The notes: a model not told the origin generated them from the sequence alone. 64,000 nt of DNA from Clostridiales bacterium (GCA_012520655.1 JAAYNW010000033.1:1-64000); one strand, 5' to 3'; shown: positions 47,928 through 57,518, counted from the stretch's first letter. Program-made: numbers and translations.

Positions 47928-48656
47928 CTATGCATTCCGGCACTCCATGCCCTTGAACTCTGCGATGCAATAAGCCTGTCCCTCTTTATTATTAAGCGCG
48001 ATTAAGCAAATATTATCCGAATGTCTATATACTACCGGCACAATAACGTCTCCGAGCACCGCTTGCTTTTTATATTCTGCACGCATTTGCCTTATTTCAA
48101 ACCCTTCCGGCAGATATTCCATAGCAATGCGGATATACTGTCCGTTATTTACATGGTGGTTCGTGTCCAAATGATGATGTCTTACTTCAACATCTTCCCA
48201 TCTTTGTCCCTCTATCTCAGGAATAGCTATTTTACGCGGCGCATAATCCATATCCAGCTTTCCTTCCAGAACGTAAGCTGTAGTCATCTCTTTTGGCACT
48301 CTGGCAGGGCGCATATGTTCCATATCCATCAGTGTCCAAACAGTATTAGCATAAGCCAGACGTTCTCCTTCCTCCGTCTCCATCAGGAAGTTGCGCCATC
48401 CCATAAATCCCTTAAAATCATAAGGCGCCGTTCCAATCAACACTCTTTCACCAAATGCCGGATATCTCTCGACAATTATCTGCCAAGCCGACATTACCCA
48501 AGCGAGGTGTCTCTCCTGCAGATATTTGAGACCTACTCCAATCTCCTCGGAATGAAAGGTCGAACAATCCTGAAAATAATCCAAAAGCGATTCCAAAGAT
48601 AGTTTTCCTTCGCTGTCCAATTCGCTGTATCGTATGCGTCCTTTAATTTTATACAT
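47928..48656 (-). CDS. Acyl-ACP thioesterase
   Basis: A 242-residue double hot-dog enzyme that releases fatty acids from acyl carrier protein. RIRYSELDSEGKLSLESLLDYFQDCSTFHSEEIG starts the first domain; the second holds HHHLDTNHHVNNGQYIRIAMEYL, with the Asn-His of the FatA/FatB-type catalytic site. ATG 48656 follows AAAGGCGGG; a start at 48713 lacks one. It is divergent from the subtilase pair. Confidence 0.9.
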   Translation of the reverse strand: MYKIKGRIRYSELDSEGKLSLESLLDYFQDCSTFHSEEIGVGLKYLQERHLAWVMSAWQIIVERYPAFGERVLIGTAPYDFKGFMGWRNFLMETEEGERLAYANTVWTLMDMEHMRPARVPKEMTTAYVLEGKLDMDYAPRKIAIPEIEGQRWEDVEVRHHHLDTNHHVNNGQYIRIAMEYLPEGFEIRQMRAEYKKQAVLGDVIVPVVYRHSDNICLIALNNKEGQAYCIAEFKGMECRNA

Positions 48657-48886
48657 TTCACATTCCCGCCTTTTACCTGTCTTTATGCCAATGAAATAAT
48701 TATAGCACAGCATATCTTATAATTGCAAACAATTGCCCCCTGCTCCGGTCATTCGTTTACTTTTGATACTCCGACCGCAGAAGTAAAAACGCCTTTTGTA
48801 TTTCATATTAAAGATATTTAAGCATATATTTTATTAATATGTAATTGCATAGTCAGAAAAACAATAAACTTTGCAAGGAGATTTCT

Positions 48887-50560
48887 ATGGAAAAAGTAAT
48901 TGATGAAGATTATTATGATTTGATTATAGATAACGTTCTTGTTCCTAATTATGATACCGGCAACAACATTACATACCTAAACGAAAGACATTCCCTGCTG
49001 CATGTATTAAGCGGCCAGGTAAATATATGTGACCTCGGGACAAATCCTTATCACCGTTTTCCCTCTATCTTCACGCTCACTTCCGCTATCAGTCTGGGAA
49101 AATCGGGGGTCACCCAAATACAGCGTAACACCTCTCTTGCACTGTTCGGAACCGGTGTAATTATCGGGCTCGTAGATACGGGCATCGACTATCAGCATCC
49201 CGCATTCAGACACAATGACGGCAGTACACGAATCCTTTCCATATGGGATCAAACGCTACAGACAGGCGCAATCCCGGAAGACTTTAACTTCGGTTCCGAA
49301 TATAACAGGGAGTTAATCAATCTCGCGCTTTTATCCGCAAATCCTTTATCCGTAGTTCCTTCAGAAGATACAATCGGGCACGGTACTGCAATTGCCAGCA
49401 TTATAGCGGGCAAGCCCGCTCCTGACCAGAGCTTTAGCGGCGTCGTGCCGGAAGCCGAGTTTGTTGTTGTAAAACTAAAACAAGCAAAAGCAAATTTGCG
49501 AAGACTTTCCTTTGTGCCGGAATCCGCTATTTGTTATCAAGAATCCGATATTATTCTGGGAGCGCGTTATTTATTATCCGTTGCCCGCAAGCTCAATCGC
49601 CCTCTTGCGATGTGCATTGCTCTCGGTACCAGTCAGGGCGGCCACGATGAGCACGGTACCACCACCGGGTATTTGGATTTCCTCACTCATCGCCCGCAAA
49701 TCTGCATCTCCACCTCCGCAGGGAACGAGGGGAATAGCGGCAGGCATTATTATGCCAGTATAAACATCCCTCCATATGAAACCTCGTTCGAATTAAGGGT
49801 CGGCAGCGAGGATAAATTATTCGCAATGGAGATCTGGCCTTATGCTCCCAACCGCCTATCCATTGAAGTAGCTTCTCCCAGCGGAGAATCCACACCTATC
49901 GTTTATCCGGGCCTTAATTCCTGTGAACGATTCAATTTTGTGTTTAACCAAGGTACGCTCTGGATAAACAACATTAACTTCGAAGAAGAAACAGGAGAAC
50001 AGCTTATTCTATTGCGCTTTGAAAACCCAATTGCAGGTGTATGGAGCTTTAAGCTTTATAATCTGGAAGATGAACCTTTTTCCTTCCACTCATGGCTGCC
50101 TTCGGGAAATTTGATTTCCAGAGAAACTTATTTCTTGGAATCGAATCCAAACACCACCATTACTTCTCCGGGCAATGCCATCCGCATACTAACAGTAACC
50201 GCATACAATCAATTTAACGACAGTATATGGATAGATTCCGGAAGGGGATATACACGTACCAATCAGGTAAAGCCGGATATTGCTGCCCCCGGCTACGAGC
50301 TTCCCTGTGCATATCCGGACAACCTTTATGCCACAATAACCGGTACCGGAGCTGCTTGCGCTCATGCGTCCGGTGTTGTAGCCATGATCTTAGAATGGGC
50401 CGTCGTGCGCGGCAACTACACTTCAATCACAGGGACGGATATTAACCGCCTTATAACCCGCGGTGCATATCGCGATCCTAACGAAACTTATCCAAACAAT
50501 ATCTGGGGATATGGGCAGCTTGATATAAACGGAGTCTTTGAAAGATTCACCCTCTTCTAG
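48887..50560 (+). CDS. Csp-like subtilase (S8), probable pseudoprotease
   Basis: A 557-residue S8-family protein with no signal peptide. The Asp loop is GLVDTGIDYQHPAF (Asp97), the His loop IGHGTAIASI (His165), and the oxyanion Asn lies in SAGNEGNSG. The Ser motif, normally G-T-S, reads ITGTGAACAHASG, with Gly488 at the catalytic position (codon GGA), so classic proteolysis should be lost. An insert of about 130 residues (YYASINIPPYETSFEL onward) resembles the jelly-roll domain of clostridial Csp germination proteases; CspA and CspC of C. difficile are known pseudoproteases. ATG 48887 follows AAGGAG. The paralogue starts 72 bp downstream. Confidence 0.85.
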   Translation: MEKVIDEDYYDLIIDNVLVPNYDTGNNITYLNERHSLLHVLSGQVNICDLGTNPYHRFPSIFTLTSAISLGKSGVTQIQRNTSLALFGTGVIIGLVDTGIDYQHPAFRHNDGSTRILSIWDQTLQTGAIPEDFNFGSEYNRELINLALLSANPLSVVPSEDTIGHGTAIASIIAGKPAPDQSFSGVVPEAEFVVVKLKQAKANLRRLSFVPESAICYQESDIILGARYLLSVARKLNRPLAMCIALGTSQGGHDEHGTTTGYLDFLTHRPQICISTSAGNEGNSGRHYYASINIPPYETSFELRVGSEDKLFAMEIWPYAPNRLSIEVASPSGESTPIVYPGLNSCERFNFVFNQGTLWINNINFEEETGEQLILLRFENPIAGVWSFKLYNLEDEPFSFHSWLPSGNLISRETYFLESNPNTTITSPGNAIRILTVTAYNQFNDSIWIDSGRGYTRTNQVKPDIAAPGYELPCAYPDNLYATITGTGAACAHASGVVAMILEWAVVRGNYTSITGTDINRLITRGAYRDPNETYPNNIWGYGQLDINGVFERFTLF

Positions 50561-50632
50561 ATTCCTACAAAAATAAATTATATAAATCTGCAGCAGGAAG
50601 TTTGTGGAAATCAAGAAAGGCATGGTATATTT

Positions 50633-52305
50633 ATGGAAAAAATACTTGATGAAAATTATTATGATTTTATTATAGATAATGTGCAGGTCCCTTTTTATGA
50701 TGTCGGCAACAATATTACCTATTTAAATGAACGGCAATCCTTGCTGCATGTATTGGCGGGACAAAAAAATATTTGTGACCTGGGAGCAAATCCTTACCAC
50801 CGCTTTCCTTCCCTATTCATAACGACCTCTCAAATCAGTCTCGAAAAGTCAGGCGTCACTCAAGTACAGCGCAATCCTGCACTCTCATTGTATGGAACCG
50901 GTACAATTGTAGGAATTATGGACACCGGCATCGATTATCAGCATTCTGCATTCCGGCACAACGACGGAACTACACGGATTCTATCCATATGGGATCAGAC
51001 AATTCAAACCGGAACGCCTCCGCAAGATATGGCCTTCGGTTCAGAATATACAAAAGAAATGATTAACCTCGCATTGCAGTCTGCAGATCCGCTATCCATC
51101 GTTCCTACCGAAGATGAGGACGGACACGGTACCGCAATTGCCAGCATAGCAGCCGGCAAGCCCAATGCAGAACAAGGTTTCAGCGGAGTGGCGCCGGAAG
51201 CCGAATTTATCATTGTAAAATTAAAACAGGCCAAAAACAATCTTCGGCGAATTGCCTTTGCTCCCGAGGATATATTATGCTATCAGGAATCGGATATTAT
51301 GCTGGCAAGCCGTTATATAACGTCTGCGGCCAATAGAATGAACCGTCCTGTCGCACTGTGCGTCGCCTTGGGCAGTAACAGTGAGAGCCACGATGGGCAA
51401 GGCGCGCCAGCGGCTATTTGGATTTTCTGACTCGTCTTACCAGAATATGTGTTACTGTCTCTGCCGGAAATGAGGGCAATAGCAGCAGGCATTTCTACGG
51501 TAATATAAGGCAATCTCCTTATCGTTCGGAAGTGGAGCTGCGCATAGACAGTCAGGACAGTCGATTTGCCGCCGAAATCTGGCCCTATGCTCCCGCCCGC
51601 CTCTCCATTGGAATAACTTCGCACAGCGGCGAAGCCACACCCTTAATCTACCCAAGAATCAATACTTGCGAAAAGTTAAACTTTGTATTTAATCAGGGAA
51701 CCGTTTGGGTAAGCAATATCAGTTTTGAAGAAGAGACGGGAGAACAATTAATATTGCTACGCTTCGAGAATCCAGTCTCAGGCGTCTGGCGTCTTAATCT
51801 CACCAATATGGAAAATGAGCCCTTTTCTTTTCATTCATGGCTGCCGGCCGGCAATATGATTTCAAACGAGACCTACTTCCTTCAGTCGAACCCCGATACT
51901 ACCATACTCTCTCCCGGCAACTCCATACATTGTCTGACGATGACTGCGTATAACCAGGACAACGACAGCGTATTAATCGATTCCAGTAGGGGATATAGCC
52001 GTAACGGCAATCTTAAACCGACTCTTGCCGCCCCCGGTTACGAGCTTACCTGTGCGCTCCCGAACAACAACTACGGTACACTGACCGGTACCGGTGCATC
52101 GACTGCCCATACGGCAGGCATCATCGCTCTTCTTTTAGAATGGGCCGTATCGAGAGGGAATTATACATCTATTACAGGTGTAGACATCAATCAGCTGTTA
52201 ATCAGAGCCGCAACACGAAGCTCCGGTACCGTTTATCCCAACAATATCTGGGGATATGGGCAGATTAATATAAACAAGGTCTTTGAGCAGCTCGCATTTC
52301 TTTAA
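50633..52305 (+). pseudogene. Second Csp-like subtilase, frameshifted by one base
   Basis: A paralogue of the gene just upstream, about 557 codons if a one-base deletion near 51411-51415 is repaired. The first frame covers residues 1-259 and ends in APAAIWIF at a stop; the second resumes with YLDFLTR, matching the neighbour's GYLDFLT. The counterpart reads G-T-T-T-G-Y-L-D-F. Asp97 (MDTGIDYQHS), His165 (DGHGTAIASI) and Gly488 (LTGTGASTAH) fall at exactly the same residue numbers, so both paralogues lack the catalytic Ser. The shift could be a sequencing error or a real inactivation; the rest is intact. Confidence 0.8.
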
Positions 52306-52316
52306 CTATTAATAGC

Positions 52317-52350
52317 AAAAAACTCAGTTGATTGTCTCAACTGAGTTTTT
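52317..52350. terminator. Bidirectional terminator between the subtilase pair and tRNA-Gln
   Basis: AAAACTCAGTTGA and TCAACTGAGTTTT flank a five-base loop (52319-52348). It lies 12 bp after the subtilase stop on the plus strand and just past the 3' end of the tRNA on the minus strand. Confidence 0.85.
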
Positions 52351-52353
52351 AAC

Positions 52354-52425
52354 CAGGGCTACAAGGATTCGAACCTTGAGATGACGGAGTCAGAGTCCGT
52401 TGCCTTACCGTTTGGCGATAGCCCT
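52354..52425 (-). tRNA. tRNA-Gln (anticodon CTG)
   Basis: A 72-base cloverleaf on the minus strand. Acceptor arms AGGGCTA/TAGCCCT, D arm GCCAAACGGTAAGGC, anticodon stem ACGGA/TCCGT around CTCTGAC with anticodon CUG, and T arm AAGGTTCGAATCCTT. No CCA is encoded. It reads CAG codons. It lies between the subtilase pair and glutamine synthetase. Confidence 0.95.
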
Positions 52426-52593
52426 ATTTTCGTTTGTCAGTGCGTTGTTTACACGCTACATTTTGGTATTATACACGAATCATTTTCATATTGCAAGTCC
52501 TAGTTTTAATTTTTTTAGGTATTTTATAAATTTTATAAATAACTGACCTTAGAAGACAGAAGCATCATTCTAACCGGCATTACAATATACATA

Positions 52594-52630
52594 AAAGGGA
52601 AAAGATAAGGTTGTTTAAACCTTATCTTCT
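52594..52630 (-). terminator. Rho-independent terminator after glnN
   Basis: On the minus strand AAGATAAGG-TTTAAACAA-CCTTATCTT followed by TTCCCTTTT, about 40 bp past the glnN stop. Confidence 0.75.
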
Positions 52631-52665
52631 CAAAAATCAAATATTTATTCCGGAGTATCCGGGTT

Positions 52666-54777
52666 TTATACCTCAAACATCAGATCCGCATAAGTAGGGA
52701 ACGGCCATACCTCTTTGTCTACGAGCATCTCCAGCTCATCTGCAGGCTTTCTCAGCGCATTCATAGCCTTAACTACCTTGTCTTTATAGAAAAATGCCTG
52801 TTCCTTTCCTTCCGGCATTTCACTGGCCTGTTTTTCTACTTCTTCGAGTTCTTTGAGAGCCGCCTTCATCTCAACCAGCCTGCTCGATATGCTGCCCAGC
52901 AATTCTGCCTGAACAGAAGCGTCCGCACCTGCTTCCTTCACAGCAATTACAGTATCTGCGAGAGATTTTGAATATTTCATAACTGCGGGAATAATCTGCT
53001 TGGAAGCCATACCGATCATCGTAAGAGCCTCAATATTAATTGTCTTCGCATATGTTTCATAGAGAACTTCTTCTCTGGATTCCAGTTCTGCCTTCGTAAA
53101 GATACCGAATTTCTCAAATAACTTCACTGACTTATCCGTTGTCAGGGTTTCCACTGCTTCCACCATACTCTTAATGTTAGGAAGTCCTCTTCTTTCTGCT
53201 TCTTCTACCCATGCATCGGAATATCCGTCTCCGTTAAAAATAATTCTCTGATGCTTTGTCATGTATTCTTTTATTAAATCATGTACAGCCAAATCGAAAT
53301 CGTCCGCTTTTTCCAGTATATCCGCCGCTTCGCAGAATACTTCGGCTACAATTGCATTGAGAGTCGTATTAGGACTCGCTAAGGAATCAGAGGATCCTAC
53401 CATACGGAATTCAAACTTATTGCCCGTAAATGCGAAGGGTGATGTTCTGTTTCTGTCAGTAGCGTCCTTTACAAGATCAGGCAATGAGGATACGCCGGTC
53501 TTCAATACTCCGCCTTCTTTGCAGGTTTCGGCAATACCGGTTTCCACAAGCTGCTTTACCACGTCTTCTAATTGTTCTCCGAGGAAGATGGAAATAATCG
53601 CCGGAGGCGCCTCGTTTGCTCCCAGCCTATGATCATTCCCCACATCCGATGCACTCTGGCGAAGCAAATCGCCGTGTATGTCCACAGCCCTCATAACGCA
53701 GGCAAGTACGAGTAAAAATTGGATATTTTCATTGGGCGTATCGCCGGGATCTAACAAGTTCACGCCATTATCCGTTCCGAGTGACCAGTTATTGTGCTTA
53801 CCCGAACCATTAACCCCTGCAAACGGTTTCTCGTGAAGCAGGCACCTCAGGTCGTGATGGATAGCTACTCGTTTCATTGTCTCCATAACGATCTGGTTGT
53901 GGTCTACAGCTATGTTGGCAGTTTCGTATACGGGTGCCAACTCGTGCTGTGCAGGAGCGACTTCATTGTGCTGTGTCTTAGCCGTTACGCCAAGCTTCCA
54001 AAGTTCCTCGTTCAAATCTTTCATGTATGCGCCTATGCGCTCTCTGATTACGCCGAAATAGTGATCCTCCATTTCCTGTCCCTTAGGAGCCGGTGCACCG
54101 AATAAAGTACGTCCTGCAAAAATAAGATCAGGCCTCTGCAAATATTTATCTTTATCAACAAGAAAATATTCCTGTTCTGCTCCTACGCTCGCCATTACTT
54201 TTGTTGCCTGCGTATTGCCAAAGAGTCTGACAATACGAAGCGCCTGCTCGCTGACCGCTTCCATAGATCTCAGAAGAGGTGTTTTTTTATCCAGAGCCTC
54301 TCCCTTATAGGAACAAAATGCCGTAGGAATACAAAGAATTACTCCCGTTCCCGCTTCTTTCAAAAATGCGGGAGATGTTATATCCCATGCCGTATAGCCC
54401 CTCGCCTCAAATGTCGAACGGAGTCCTCCTGAAGGGAAAGAAGATGCATCCGGCTCTCCTTTAATAAGCTCTTTACCGGAAAACTCCATAAGCATTCTGC
54501 CTTCTTCATCCGGATGAGTTACAAAAGAATCATGTTTTTCAGCAGTAATGCCGGTCAACGGCTGGAACCAGTGTGTATAATGTGTTGCACCGTTTTCTAT
54601 CGCCCAGTCTTTCATCGCCTTTGCAACGACATCTGCGGCTTCAAGAGATAATTCCCCCCCCTGTTCCATGACCCGTTTTACTTCCTTAAACACATTTTTT
54701 GGTAAACGTTCTTTCATTTTACCGAGAGTAAATACATTTTTTGCAAAAATCTTTTCCACATTAAAAACTTCGCCCAT
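52666..54777 (-). CDS. glnN: Glutamine synthetase, type III
   Basis: A 703-residue dodecameric GSIII that makes glutamine from glutamate, ammonia and ATP. Motifs: [15 protein letters not shown] near residue 115, [12 protein letters not shown] near residue 195, [16 protein letters not shown] near residue 265, and [14 protein letters not shown] near residue 335, all typical of GSIII rather than the GlnA (GSI) form. ATG 54777 follows AAAGGGAG; an upstream-reading start at 54894 would run through the attenuator and is rejected. A terminator with possible antiterminator lies in its leader. Confidence 0.95.
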   Translation of the reverse strand: MGEVFNVEKIFAKNVFTLGKMKERLPKNVFKEVKRVMEQGGELSLEAADVVAKAMKDWAIENGATHYTHWFQPLTGITAEKHDSFVTHPDEEGRMLMEFSGKELIKGEPDASSFPSGGLRSTFEARGYTAWDITSPAFLKEAGTGVILCIPTAFCSYKGEALDKKTPLLRSMEAVSEQALRIVRLFGNTQATKVMASVGAEQEYFLVDKDKYLQRPDLIFAGRTLFGAPAPKGQEMEDHYFGVIRERIGAYMKDLNEELWKLGVTAKTQHNEVAPAQHELAPVYETANIAVDHNQIVMETMKRVAIHHDLRCLLHEKPFAGVNGSGKHNNWSLGTDNGVNLLDPGDTPNENIQFLLVLACVMRAVDIHGDLLRQSASDVGNDHRLGANEAPPAIISIFLGEQLEDVVKQLVETGIAETCKEGGVLKTGVSSLPDLVKDATDRNRTSPFAFTGNKFEFRMVGSSDSLASPNTTLNAIVAEVFCEAADILEKADDFDLAVHDLIKEYMTKHQRIIFNGDGYSDAWVEEAERRGLPNIKSMVEAVETLTTDKSVKLFEKFGIFTKAELESREEVLYETYAKTINIEALTMIGMASKQIIPAVMKYSKSLADTVIAVKEAGADASVQAELLGSISSRLVEMKAALKELEEVEKQASEMPEGKEQAFFYKDKVVKAMNALRKPADELEMLVDKEVWPFPTYADLMFEV

Positions 54778-54850
54778 CTTTTTGCTCCCTTTCATTTTAA
54801 TATACTTTACATATGAATATCTGCGATATGGCAAGCACTCCATATGACAT

Positions 54851-54884
54851 AAAAAAAATGTCCCAAAAAAAACCTTTGGAACAT
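54851..54884 (-). terminator. Attenuator-type terminator in the glnN leader
   Basis: On the minus strand ATGTTCCAAA pairs with TTTGGGACAT over a GGTTTTT loop, then a run of eight T. It sits 74 bp before the glnN start, inside the leader, so transcription would stop unless antiterminated. The left arm overlaps a competing hairpin. Confidence 0.75.
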
Positions 54885-54985
54885 CTTCGTTCAAGATACC
54901 TTATACCTGAAGGTTGCCCTTCGTTTTCTTTAAGATACTCTATCGTATGCAAAATTGCAACCCCTTATTTTCAATTTCATTAAAT
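54863..54985 (-). promoter_or_regulatory. Structured leader of glnN with mutually exclusive hairpins
   Basis: Upstream of the attenuator the minus strand reads GAAGG-GCAA-CCTTC, a stem with a GNRA loop, then ACCTT-CAGGTAT-AAGGT, then UUGAAC-GAAGAU-GUUC. The last hairpin uses the left arm of the terminator, so it could act as antiterminator. A protein binder (for example an ANTAR regulator, common for clostridial nitrogen genes) or RNA switch is possible, but the loop sequence does not clearly match the ANTAR A1/G4 rule. No known riboswitch was recognised. The leader has no other gene. Confidence 0.5.
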
Positions 54986-55086
54986 ATTGTAAAAAACAAG
55001 TCGTTTTCCGTCGGTTTGCTGTTCACATTGTACAATAGCTTCCTATTGCAGTCAATCTCTTTTTCCTCTATATAAATATATGCAAA

Positions 55087-56322
55087 TCAGTCTTCCTTGG
55101 ATGCCTCCAGCCTAAGAATATCGCTCTTTGCTGCTTTCTCTGTAAGTTCCACATATAGAATCTGCTTCGGATGAGGGGCACTTTCCACCTTCTCCCCTTC
55201 TTCTGTGGTCATCGACAGCACCGTGACAGGCACATTCGTTCCATCCGGCTTCATAATCTCAATTTTATCCCCTACGCAGAATTTGTTACGTTGCTCGATG
55301 CGCGCACGTCCTTTTTCATCCACTTCATCCACGATCCCCAGATATATATATTCATTCACATACGTATTGGAATCATAAATCTGAGTGTTTTCATCCGGCT
55401 TTCCAAAGTAAAATCCCGTGGTGAACTGCCTGTACGTGCATTTGGCAATCTCTGCTTTATACCATTCCATATTTGCATGATACTTTTCTTCCGATTCCAG
55501 ATAATCATCGATTGCTTTTCTGTAGGTTCTCGCTACCGTCGCCACATAAAGCGCAGTTTTCATTCTTCCCTCTATCTTGAAGCTGTCGATGCCCGCCTCA
55601 ATCATCTCGGGAATATGTTCAATCATACACAAGTCCTTGGAATTAAAGATATAGGTTCCTCTTTCATTTTCATATACAGGCATATATTCTCCGGGTCTTT
55701 TTTCCTCCACTACCGCATATTTCCAACGACATGGATGGGTACAAGCCCCTCTGTTAGCGTCCCTGCCTGTGAAATAACTGCTGAGCAGGCATCTGCCGGA
55801 GTAGGAAATGCACATTGCTCCATGTATGAAGCTTTCTATTTCCAACTCTGCCGGCACTTCTTTTCTAATCTCTTTTATCTCTGCCAGAGAGAGTTCCCGC
55901 GCCGAAACAACTCTTTTCGCCCCCTGTGCATACCAGTATTTAAAGGTCTCATAATTTGTGTTATTGGCCTGGGTAGAAACATGAATATCTATTTCCGGAC
56001 AAATTTCTCTAGCCATCATAAAAATACCCGGATCCGCTATAATGAGGGCATCCGGTTTTATATTTTTTAATTCATGAAAGTATTCCCTTACTCCGGGCAA
56101 GTCTTCATTGTGTGCTAATATATTCGCCGTAACATGAACTCTCACTCCATGTTCATGGGCAAACCGAATCCCTTCCGTCATGTCTTCCACGCTGAAGTTC
56201 TTCGCTTTAGCTCGAAGCCCAAACGACTCTCCACCTATATACACGGCATCTGCGCCGAACATAACAGCTGTTTTCAGCACTTCCAGACTTCCCGCCGGAA
56301 TCAAAAGTTCTGGTTTTTTCAT
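55087..56322 (-). CDS. U32-family peptidase-like tRNA hydroxylation protein
   Basis: A 411-residue U32 protein. The signature is IESFIHGAMCISYSGRCLLSSYF near residue 165, followed by NRGACTHPCRWKY, holding Cys residues for an iron-sulfur cluster. YrrO/TrhP-type U32 proteins make 5-hydroxyuridine at position 34 of tRNAs from prephenate-dependent chemistry. The gene next upstream is the matching methyltransferase trmR, which supports this role over peptide hydrolysis. The start MKKPELLIPAGSLEVL is typical. Confidence 0.88.
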   Translation of the reverse strand: MKKPELLIPAGSLEVLKTAVMFGADAVYIGGESFGLRAKAKNFSVEDMTEGIRFAHEHGVRVHVTANILAHNEDLPGVREYFHELKNIKPDALIIADPGIFMMAREICPEIDIHVSTQANNTNYETFKYWYAQGAKRVVSARELSLAEIKEIRKEVPAELEIESFIHGAMCISYSGRCLLSSYFTGRDANRGACTHPCRWKYAVVEEKRPGEYMPVYENERGTYIFNSKDLCMIEHIPEMIEAGIDSFKIEGRMKTALYVATVARTYRKAIDDYLESEEKYHANMEWYKAEIAKCTYRQFTTGFYFGKPDENTQIYDSNTYVNEYIYLGIVDEVDEKGRARIEQRNKFCVGDKIEIMKPDGTNVPVTVLSMTTEEGEKVESAPHPKQILYVELTEKAAKSDILRLEASKED

Positions 56323-56340
56323 CTTAATTGCATCTCCTTA

Positions 56341-56982
56341 TTATAATTTCACGCTTACGGTAGCTCCGTCCCCTACTTGCAAAATTGCCGTTTCCAGCTG
56401 TTCATTATGTTTCAGCTCGTAGAGGTATTCCCTCATTCTGGAATGAATCGTCCTGTCGCGCCTCGTTACGGCAAAGCGAGACTCGATGACGTCTCCGTCC
56501 TGCAGTACGTTATCCGATACGAGCAATCCGCCTTTTCTCAAAAGCCTCAATATATCCGGCAGAAAATTGATATATTGTCCCTTTGCAGCATCCATAAAAA
56601 TAAAATCATAGGTTCCCTGTAGTTCTTTTAAGATTTCCGCCGCATCTCCTTCCAGTAAAGTAATAGAAGCTTCTTTCCCTGCCTTGCGAAAATTTTCCTT
56701 AGCTATGGGAATTCTTTTCTCATATTTTTCTATTGTCGTTATCTTGCAGCCTTCCGGCGCGTATTCGCTCATAAGAAGTGCAGAAAAACCGATTGCCGTT
56801 CCCACCTCCAGGATGCTTTCCGGCCTGCCGACTGCCAAAAGCAGCCGCAGCAGGCTCTGCATCTGCGTGCGAATTACCGGCACATTCGTCCTTCTGCACT
56901 CATCTTCTATTTCATTCAGCAATTCCGTATTTCCCCGATCAAAGGAATTAATAAAGGCACTGACTCTTTCATCCGTAATCAT
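56341..56982 (-). CDS. trmR: tRNA 5-hydroxyuridine methyltransferase
   Basis: A 213-residue class I O-methyltransferase. ILEVGTAIGFSALLMSEYAP is the SAM-binding motif; FIFMDAAKGQYINF and LLVSDNVLQDGDV carry the metal-binding Asp and Asn typical of cation-dependent methyltransferases. TrmR (YrrM) converts 5-hydroxyuridine-34 to 5-methoxyuridine. The U32 gene 19 bp downstream makes its substrate, so the pair forms an mo5U module. Confidence 0.85.
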   Translation of the reverse strand: MITDERVSAFINSFDRGNTELLNEIEDECRRTNVPVIRTQMQSLLRLLLAVGRPESILEVGTAIGFSALLMSEYAPEGCKITTIEKYEKRIPIAKENFRKAGKEASITLLEGDAAEILKELQGTYDFIFMDAAKGQYINFLPDILRLLRKGGLLVSDNVLQDGDVIESRFAVTRRDRTIHSRMREYLYELKHNEQLETAILQVGDGATVSVKL

Positions 56983-56990
56983 TTCTGCAT

Positions 56991-57479
56991 TTACTCCATA
57001 CCCGTGTCTTGTGCGTCTTCCGCCTCGCCGGAGTCTTCTTCCGTACCGGCCTCCTCTGATGTATTTAAGCCATCTTCCGCTCCCTGGGATTCTTCATCTG
57101 CCTCACCTTCCGCATCTTGTGTAGCCATAATCGCCATCATCTCTTTGGTCGTCATGTCGCTGCTTAGTTCATAGATACCCGGCTTCAATTTGCCGTGGTA
57201 TTCGGAAAGCAGTTCCTGCACATAGAACAGATTCGCATCGTTAATCAATCCCTTTTCTTCCAATACCTCTCCTATATCCTTAGTGGACGCTTCCCCCGTA
57301 ATGGCTATACTGATGACTTTTGCGTTTCCTTCTTCGGCTACCGGCTTTTCGCTAAATATACGGTATCCGAAATTATAAGCTTCCGTTGCATATTTATAAG
57401 TGAACATGACCACCACTATTATAATGACGATTTTCAAAACCGTATCGAATACGGTTCCTATCAAATGTTTGGTATTCAT
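56991..57479 (-). CDS. Short MltG/YceG-like membrane protein, no catalytic domain
   Basis: A 162-residue protein. One N-terminal membrane helix (VLKIVIIIVVVMFTY), then a segment VISIAITGEASTKDIGEVLEEKGLI and KLKPGIYELSSDMTTKEMM, matching the LysM-like N-terminal part of MltG, then an acidic tail of about 40 residues (Glu/Asp-rich). The MltG transglycosylase domain with its catalytic Glu is absent. It may bind glycan or regulate a true MltG. ATG 57479 is the best start; AAAGGAG is 13 bp upstream. It lies between trmR and ylbF-like. Confidence 0.65.
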   Translation of the reverse strand: MNTKHLIGTVFDTVLKIVIIIVVVMFTYKYATEAYNFGYRIFSEKPVAEEGNAKVISIAITGEASTKDIGEVLEEKGLINDANLFYVQELLSEYHGKLKPGIYELSSDMTTKEMMAIMATQDAEGEADEESQGAEDGLNTSEEAGTEEDSGEAEDAQDTGME

Positions 57480-57518
57480 TTCTATAACCATGCTCCTTTC
57501 AAACATCTCCTCGCAAAC

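Noticed and set aside
51400-51430. Programmed frameshift in the second subtilase
   Set aside because: No slippery heptamer or downstream pseudoknot is evident; a simple one-base deletion is the plainer reading.
54777-54894. Longer glnN start at 54894
   Set aside because: It would place the attenuator inside the coding region and lacks a ribosome site; GGGAG precedes ATG 54777.
54851-54985. T-box or known riboswitch in the glnN leader
   Set aside because: No T-box AGGGTGGAACC-like block or known riboswitch core was seen; only generic hairpins and a terminator are supported.
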